Shown here one piece after another: positions 58,817 to 64,000 of a stretch of 64,000 nt of DNA (positions are counted from its first letter, which is position 1; every line of letters begins with the position of its first letter). The notes beneath the pieces were generated by a model. The model had not been told where the DNA came from. It ran no database searches and was given only the letters and a program-made list of their open reading frames with translations. The DNA is taken from NCBI GenBank assembly GCA_024138015.1, contig JAMXBB010000003.1:77666777-77730776 (forward strand). Reading direction: 5' to 3'. Made by a program: the position numbers and the translations under genes. Source of the DNA: Lumnitzera littorea (lineage: Eukaryota > Streptophyta > Magnoliopsida > Myrtales > Combretaceae).

Positions 58817-59319
58817 AAAACAAAAAAAAGAAAAAGAAAAAAGAGGATAGCTTATAAAGCTTAGAAGATTGATACTGATTTAGAATCGGAAAGCAAAAGT
58901 GATGACAAAGATGATGTTACTCTTATTGCAAGAACACTAAACAAGATGATGAAATGATAAGGTAAGAAATGATTTTCTAAGCATACTTTATCTAACAAAA
59001 ACGATATAAGTAAGAGATAAAAATAAAAAGACTAGGAAAAGGATAAAAAAGAGAAGAAAGAAGTAGTATACTACGAGTGTAAAAAGCTTGGACATATGAA
59101 ATATGAATGTCCTGTACTAGTGGAGAAACTTGAGAAATATAAGAAAAAACATAAGTCATTACTAATCACTTGGAGTGACTTAGATGAATCAAAAAATGAA
59201 ACAGGACATAAATCAGACAATGAAGAAGAAGCTAACCTATGTCTAGTGGCACTACCTATGGTAAGTTTTGATTTTGAAGATGATATGTTAGAAAGTGTAT
59301 ATAAATGAATAAAAACATT

Positions 59320-60060
59320 GCTAAAAAGCTTAGAAAAGGCTTATCTAAAATCAATTAAAACCAATAAAGATATGGAAGATCTAAACTAGAAAGAGATCAA
59401 TTAATTTAGGAAAATGAACACTTGAAAGAAGAAATAGATGTGCTTAAAATTGACAAAGAAGTGCTAAAAATTGATAGTGATAATCTCATATTGAAAATAA
59501 GAATTTAGAAAAAGACAAAGGAAATTTAAAAGATGAGATAAGCAACTTGAGATCAAGAATTGATGAATTGTCTAATTCAAGAGACTCAATGTTTAATAAA
59601 TTCTATGAAAATGATAAAAAGCTACAAATACTTATTGTCTCACAATGACTGGATGAAACTAAGATAGGATTAGGATATGAATATGGAGATAATTCAAAAT
59701 CTAACAAAGCAACAATATTTGTTAAAGGGAAGGAAGTTTTAGATAGTCCAATAAATAATTTTGTAGAAACATAGCAAAATCATTTGATTCGAAGCAAAAC
59801 GGTTAAAGGACCTATTAGAGGTTTTGTTAGAAGATATGATAGAAGATACTTAAACTGAAAGGCATAGGTACAAGATAGGTACAACAAGTGATATGGTTGT
59901 TTCTTTTATAACAGATTAGGACATATTAAAAGATATTGTTATTTCAAAAATCACAAGCTTAGTAATTATCAAGTAAAAATATTAGAAATAACAAGCTTAA
60001 ATTTTGGTGGATCTAAGCTTGTTTAGGTTCCAAAGAAAAATTAATCCGTTTCTATGTGAT
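59320..60060 (+). pseudogene. copia gag-protease linker with coiled coil, decayed
   Basis: The plus strand reads Glu/Lys/Leu-rich heptad-like wording (NEHLKEEIDVLKIDKEVLKI, then LKDEISNLRSRIDELSNSRD) at about 59410-59590, as in the linker of SIRE-type elements. A second knuckle-like site (CFFYNRLGHIKRYC) lies near 59908-59949. Frameshifts and stops are present. Confidence 0.7.
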
Positions 60061-60456
60061 TATAGGAGCATGAAGTTAAACTCAAAGGAACTAGGTACTT
60101 AGACAGTGGGTGTTCTCATCACATGACTAGAGGCGCCTTACTCTTTATAAACATCAATTGGAAGGAAGATGGTTTTGTCAAAATTAGAGATAATGATAAA
60201 GGACAGATTATTGCCTCTGGTAACATCAGAACTCCTCCTTACACCATTGGAAATGTCACTCTGGTAAAAGGACTTAAACATAATCTTTTAAGTATAAGTC
60301 ATTTATGTAACTAAGGTCACATTTAATCAAAATAAGGTAGAATATTTCAAGGTTTTAGGAGGAAGAACATTTACATAATAGTACCTGCAAAAGTATTGAT
60401 AAATGCTTTCTTAGTATTATAGATAATACATTTCTATGGCATAAGAAGCTTGGACA
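60061..60456 (+). pseudogene. copia protease and start of integrase leader, truncated by element J
   Basis: The protease motif LDSGCSHHMT is intact at about 60099-60128, and the open piece 60123-60314 continues to LVKGLKHNLLSISHLCN. At 60431-60456 the sequence reads FLWHKKLGH, the conserved start of the copia integrase leader, and is cut there by the LTR of element J. The last T of the His codon is also the first base of that LTR. Confidence 0.88.
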
Positions 60457-61890
60457 TTGATAAAGGCACACTTTTCATGTTTTAAAGTGCAAATTAAGAT
60501 AGAATTATTATTGATTTTATATAAATCATTAAGAAATGGTACTTAATTATTTTCATTTGGAGATTTCAGGAATTAGAGGATTCAAGAGTGGAATTATAGA
60601 CTATTTAGAGTAATTTTAAGCAAATTAACAAAGTCCGAATCAACATATGCAAATCGGAATTAAAGATACTTGACCTAACAGTCGACTTACAACTTACAAC
60701 TTACACCGGTGGCCTTTAATGTTTACACCACTGGCCTTGCACTTACACCGTCGGCCTTCATGGAAAAGAAACTTCACATGAGCCAACCCCAATTTTTTAT
60801 ATAAATAGCTTATGTTTCATCGTTTAGGAGATTTTTCAAACAGTTTTTCCTTAGACGTAGAGAGTCATAGAATAATCTTTAGTTAGTTCTTGAAGAATTC
60901 TTCAGGAGAATCACTTTAATCATAGAGAGGATTTTGCTTTTGCTATGGAGATCAATTTGAAGTTGCAATTGAAGATTATCTTTTTCAATAGAGAATTGGT
61001 GACATCTATGTCAATTATTCTTATGTAATTATGTGAATTGCTTATGCTTTTGATTATGAATTTCCTTGCAATTTCAATTAGTATTTGTGTTTTTGTTTCC
61101 AAATCCATGGTTGGTTAAATTTATTTATGGGAATTGATACCCTAGATAGCTAAGATGATAATTGTGTTCATGACATATGGATTAAGAGATATATGGATGA
61201 TTCATGATTGCAATTTCTATGATTTCGATTATAATTGTTCAATTAGTTATAATTGTTAGAAACCCTAATGATATGGGAGTTGATATAAGATTTGTTAGAA
61301 ATTCTTAATTGATTTGATTAATCAATATAGAAGGAGAGTTAATTGAATTAATTAAAGATTATCTATAGATTAATGCAATGTTCAGTGATTGATTATTCAC
61401 TAAGACATTAGGGATAACTGATTTAAGACATTAAACAATCATAGTATTAAGTGATATATGATTATTATTTAGAGTCCACTATTAATTAGAAGATGTAGAA
61501 ACTGACTAATTAATTAGGGGTTTAAATCCTTAAGTTTTAAGGTATAATAATTTCACTTGAATAACCATATAGCTATTAATCTATATAACATGATAATAAT
61601 TTGATTTGTGTAATCTACGGTGGATTCTGTTTTCCTACAATTCTTAATTGATTGCTCAATTTTAGATTTTTCATAGTTATTTTCTTTTTAATAGTTTTAG
61701 AGTAATTATTAGATTAATTAATTTAATTTTGATTGCCTGAATATTGATAAGAACCAGTATAGGATTAGTAATTTTTTAGTGTTTAAAGGATTGACAACCT
61801 TACTTTCTCTATATTACTTGATTCCGACCTAGTGTACATGTTAGTGTATTCGCGATTTATTTTTATACATATAGTTTAAACGAATCGAGT
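60457..61890 (+). repeat. 5' LTR of element J, right end approximate
   Basis: It starts TGATAAAGGCACACTTTTCA, like the LTR start of element E. A TATA-like box TATATAAATA is at 60798-60807. Three tandem words of the type TTACACCGGTGGCCTT lie at about 60702-60762, just upstream of it. The right end is placed just before the primer-binding site. Confidence 0.75.
60798..60807 (+). promoter_or_regulatory. TATA-like box of the LTR of element J
   Basis: TATATAAATA stands about 35 bases after the triple ACCGGTGG-type repeat, a likely core promoter of the element. Confidence 0.6.
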
Positions 61891-61894
61891 TTTT

Positions 61895-61911
61895 TGCACT
61901 GTTGCCGAGGA
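61895..61911 (+). other. primer-binding site of element J (tRNA-Asp type)
   Basis: TGCACTGTTGCCGAGGA resembles TGGCGCCGTTGCCGGGGA with a few changes. It stands between the LTR and gag. Confidence 0.72.
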
Positions 61912-62009
61912 CTAGAAATATTAAACCTTTTAGTTCTATTGGTAATTTAGGCGCACTTGATGATGTGTGTTATTTTATTGTTCTCTTTATAGGTGTTTTA
62001 TGTACAAGA

Positions 62010-63560
62010 GTAGAAGTGCTGAAATTTTACCACTAGATTCAGAAATAGAGCGCACTTTGCATTAGTTGAGGCAAGAGAACAGAAGAAGAATAGATGAGAT
62101 AGTAGGTAATGAGGGTAATAATCAGATACATGGAGTTCCGCGATCACTACGAGATTATACAGTATCTACGGTGATGGGTTTGGCTATAAGGAGGCCTATC
62201 ATTTAAGCTAACAACTTTGAGTTAAAGCCATCCCTTATTCAGATGGTTTAGTTGAATCAGTTTGGAGGATATCCCAATAAAGTCTAGACAAGAATATTAC
62301 AAGATTCCTTCAATACTACAAAATAGTAAAGATGAACAATGTGATAGACGAAGTTATCATATTACAGCTCTTTCCCTTTTCATTGAGGGATAAAGCTAGT
62401 GCTTAGTTTCATTCACTGCTACAAGGGTCTATCACCACCTAGGCCAATCTTTCATCAAAGTTCTTAAGGAGATTTTTCCTATCGGCTAGGACTACAAAAT
62501 TAAGGAACGACATCACAAGCATAGGAGAGATTCAAGGAGGTGATCAGAAAATGCCCACATCATGGATTACTAGACAATCTCTTAATTGAGATCTTCTATC
62601 TCAGTCTGGATGAGACATTGAGGTCCCTAGTTGATGTTGCAGCTGGAGGTGCTGTGATGGATAAGACATATAATGAAGCAAGTGTACTGATAGAAGAGAT
62701 GGCCTCAGGTGCTCATGACTGGCAAAATGAAAGAAGCAAGTTAAGAGTGGAGCAACTAGTGACAATAACATTGTATCTCAATTAACGACTCAGATAGCAG
62801 CTCTCACTACTCAGGTAAGTAAACTCACCTCAACACAGTCTTTTAATGTTAACCCTATTGTTTTTTTGTGAGTTATGGTCAGGACCACATTTGACTCATG
62901 AGTGCTTAACTAGGAATCACTCAGCTTTAACCAATGGAGAACAGGTGAATTTTGTCAACAATTTTCAACGTGGCAATCAAGTACCATATTCGAATACATA
63001 TAATCCTGGGTGGCATAATCATCTAAATTTTTCATAGAGAAATGAAAACAATGCATTCCAACCACCACCTGGATTCTAGAAGCAAGGTCCTACTTAAAAC
63101 GCTCCACCTTAGCAAAATCAGTCTAAAATGGAAGAGCTCATGTTGAGCTATATGTAAAAGACCGACACCTTGCTACAGAATCAATAGGCAACTATTCGAA
63201 ACCTAGAGAATTAGATAAGTCAGATTTCTCAACAGTTGAGTAATAGACCATCAGGGTCTTTACACAACAATACTAAAGAGAATCCTAGAGGTGTCAATGC
63301 TATTATGCCGAGGAGTGGAAAAGCATTGGAAACAGTTGACGGATGAGTTGAAGAAAAGGTGGAGAATCCAAAGGTAGAAAAAGGGAAGGAGGTGGAAGAG
63401 GAACCAACATAGAAATCACCAGAAGTGAAACTGTATATTCCTCCAATCCCTTTTCTAGGAAGATTGAAGCAACAACAACTAGATACTCAATTCTCCAAAT
63501 TTCTAGATATGTTTAAGAAGCTGTAAATCAACATTCCTTTTGTAGAAGCACTTCAGTAGA
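62010..63560 (+). pseudogene. Athila/Tat-like gag pseudogene of element J
   Basis: The N-terminal part reads RQENRRRIDEIVGNEGNNQI at about 62070-62130, then RRPII, a stop, and ANNFELKPSLIQMV near 62190-62250. The capsid core continues through 62330-62780 in changing frames; the open piece 62540-62785 includes RKCPHHGLLDNL and VDVAAGGAVMDKT. Later pieces (62846-63037) are rich in Asn and Gln. Stops, many at expected Gln codons (TAG or TAA), and several frameshifts make it non-functional. Confidence 0.87.
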
Positions 63561-64000
63561 TGCCTTTGTATGCCAAATTCATGAAGGATTTGCTCACCAA
63601 GAAGAGAAAGATTGATGGGAATGAACTGGTAATGCTTACCGGGGAATGTTCCATGATCCTTCAAAAATATTTATCTACTTTGCTTAGAAAACAAAGAGAT
63701 CAGGGGAGTTTTACTATTTTTTGCACTATAGGAATTTTTCATTTTGTTAAGGTTCTTATTGATTCAGGTGCAAGTACAAATTTAATGCTCGTCTATTTTC
63801 AAGAAGCTAGGACTTAGAGATTGCAAGGAGACTCATGTCACCTTGCAACTTGTTGATAGGAGTATCAAATACCTAAAAGGTATTATTGAGAATGTCTTGA
63901 TGAAGGTAGATAAATTTATCTTCCTAATTGAGTTTATAGTCTTGGAGATGGAAGAAGATAGAGAGGTACCTATGATCTTGGGTAGACCATTTCTTGCAAT
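63440..64000 (+). pseudogene. Athila/Tat-like aspartic protease region of element J, one frameshift, cut by window
   Basis: The region starts with PFLGRLKQQQLDTQFSKFLD near 63450-63505 and the open piece 63560-63817 (PLYAKFMKDLLTKKRK). It then shows the active-site motif LIDSGASTN with the catalytic Asp at 63761-63763. Just after it, near 63785-63790, homology moves to another frame, which stays open from 63786 to the window end (it includes DREVPMILGRPFLA). So a single small indel separates two otherwise readable halves here. RT and integrase should follow beyond 64000. Confidence 0.88.

Larger units (their letters stand above)
54880..59307 (+). pseudogene. copia gag pseudogene, split by a solo LTR
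   Basis: The first part (about 54890-55488) reads FSDGTHFSYWKFRMETYVKA and continues through a UBN2-like gag region with stops. After the insertion, gag resumes at about 58817 with a Lys-rich stretch and reaches a zinc knuckle near 59069-59110 (YYECKKLGHMKYEC), whose first Cys is Tyr. The open piece 59096-59308 ends the acidic region. Stops often stand where Gln or Trp codons would be expected. Confidence 0.82.
53554..60456 (+). mobile_element. Ty1/copia element (SIRE/Maximus-like), disrupted twice
   Basis: It has a 5' LTR, a primer-binding site, gag, a coiled-coil linker with a second zinc-knuckle-like site, protease and the first part of the integrase leader (FLWHKKLGH). A 3.3-kb solo LTR interrupts gag at 55489-58816, and element J cuts it at 60456. 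Long gag with coiled coil and the GLKHNLLSISHLCN wording are features of SIRE/Maximus elements. RT, RNase H and the 3' LTR lie beyond the window, if they exist. Confidence 0.88.
60457..64000 (+). mobile_element. Athila/Tat-like gypsy element J, 5' part, continues past the window
   Basis: It has a 5' LTR, a tRNA-Asp-type primer-binding site, gag, and an aspartic protease region that runs off the right edge. It is inserted in the copia element directly after GGACA (60452-60456), the expected left target duplication. The gag and protease wording (PLYAKFMKDLLTKKRK) is diagnostic of the Athila/Tat group. J is one of the less decayed elements here, and its protease has a long open frame. Confidence 0.9.

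Overview
This window reads as repeat-dense heterochromatin from a flowering-plant nuclear genome. It is AT-rich, has no recognisable intact host gene, and is built from decayed LTR retrotransposons of lineages found in plants: Ty3/gypsy chromovirus-like, Athila/Tat-like, and a SIRE/Maximus-like Ty1/copia element. A CACTA-type and a Mutator-type DNA element are also present. A dicot is likely but the species cannot be read from the sequence. I saw no tRNA, rRNA, CRISPR, bacterial or organellar features.

Layout from left to right. (1) 1-4003 is the 3' part of a plus-strand gypsy element (copy A), inserted in the integrase region of a minus-strand gypsy element (copy B, 4004 to about 7943). A CACTA-like element (7944-8609) lies in B's 5' end. 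(2) 8917 to about 14205 is a minus-strand relative of A (copy F). It meets head-to-head a plus-strand gag-only element (about 14213-15900) whose relative lies inverted at about 49260-51000. (3) 15900-21100 is mostly non-coding. It holds a 373-bp near-perfect tandem duplication and an Athila-like polypurine tract plus LTR. (4) 21130 to about 23700 is the 5' end of another minus-strand gypsy element (H).

(5) 24376-46212 is one very large element, D. It has LTRs of about 3.1-3.5 kb, a primer-binding site, a polypurine tract and no recognisable coding capacity of its own. Copy C, a nearly full gypsy element with a 5-bp target duplication, sits in its interior (28997-35452). A non-autonomous Athila/Tat-like element E sits in its 3' LTR (41099-45293), and a MITE-like segment in its 5' LTR. 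(6) 46213-53553 is non-coding with a Mutator-like foldback element (47291-47597), the inverted gag-only relative, and a diffuse array of short AGCTTGGCA-like words. (7) 53554-60456 is a copia element broken twice: by a 3.3-kb solo LTR related to D (55489-58816), and by an Athila/Tat-like element J that starts at 60457 and runs off the window.

The window therefore records a relative history rather than a working gene set. Every polyprotein carries stops and frameshifts. Where family copies can be compared, stops often look like C-to-T or G-to-A changes, the pattern expected of methylated, silenced repeats. The parts most worth following up are the coding-less giant-LTR element D, the gag-only pair with a duplicated C-terminal motif, the palindrome-rich U3 regions of E and J, and the unexplained 51.2-52.6 kb repeat-word region. 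No new host or defence system is evident.
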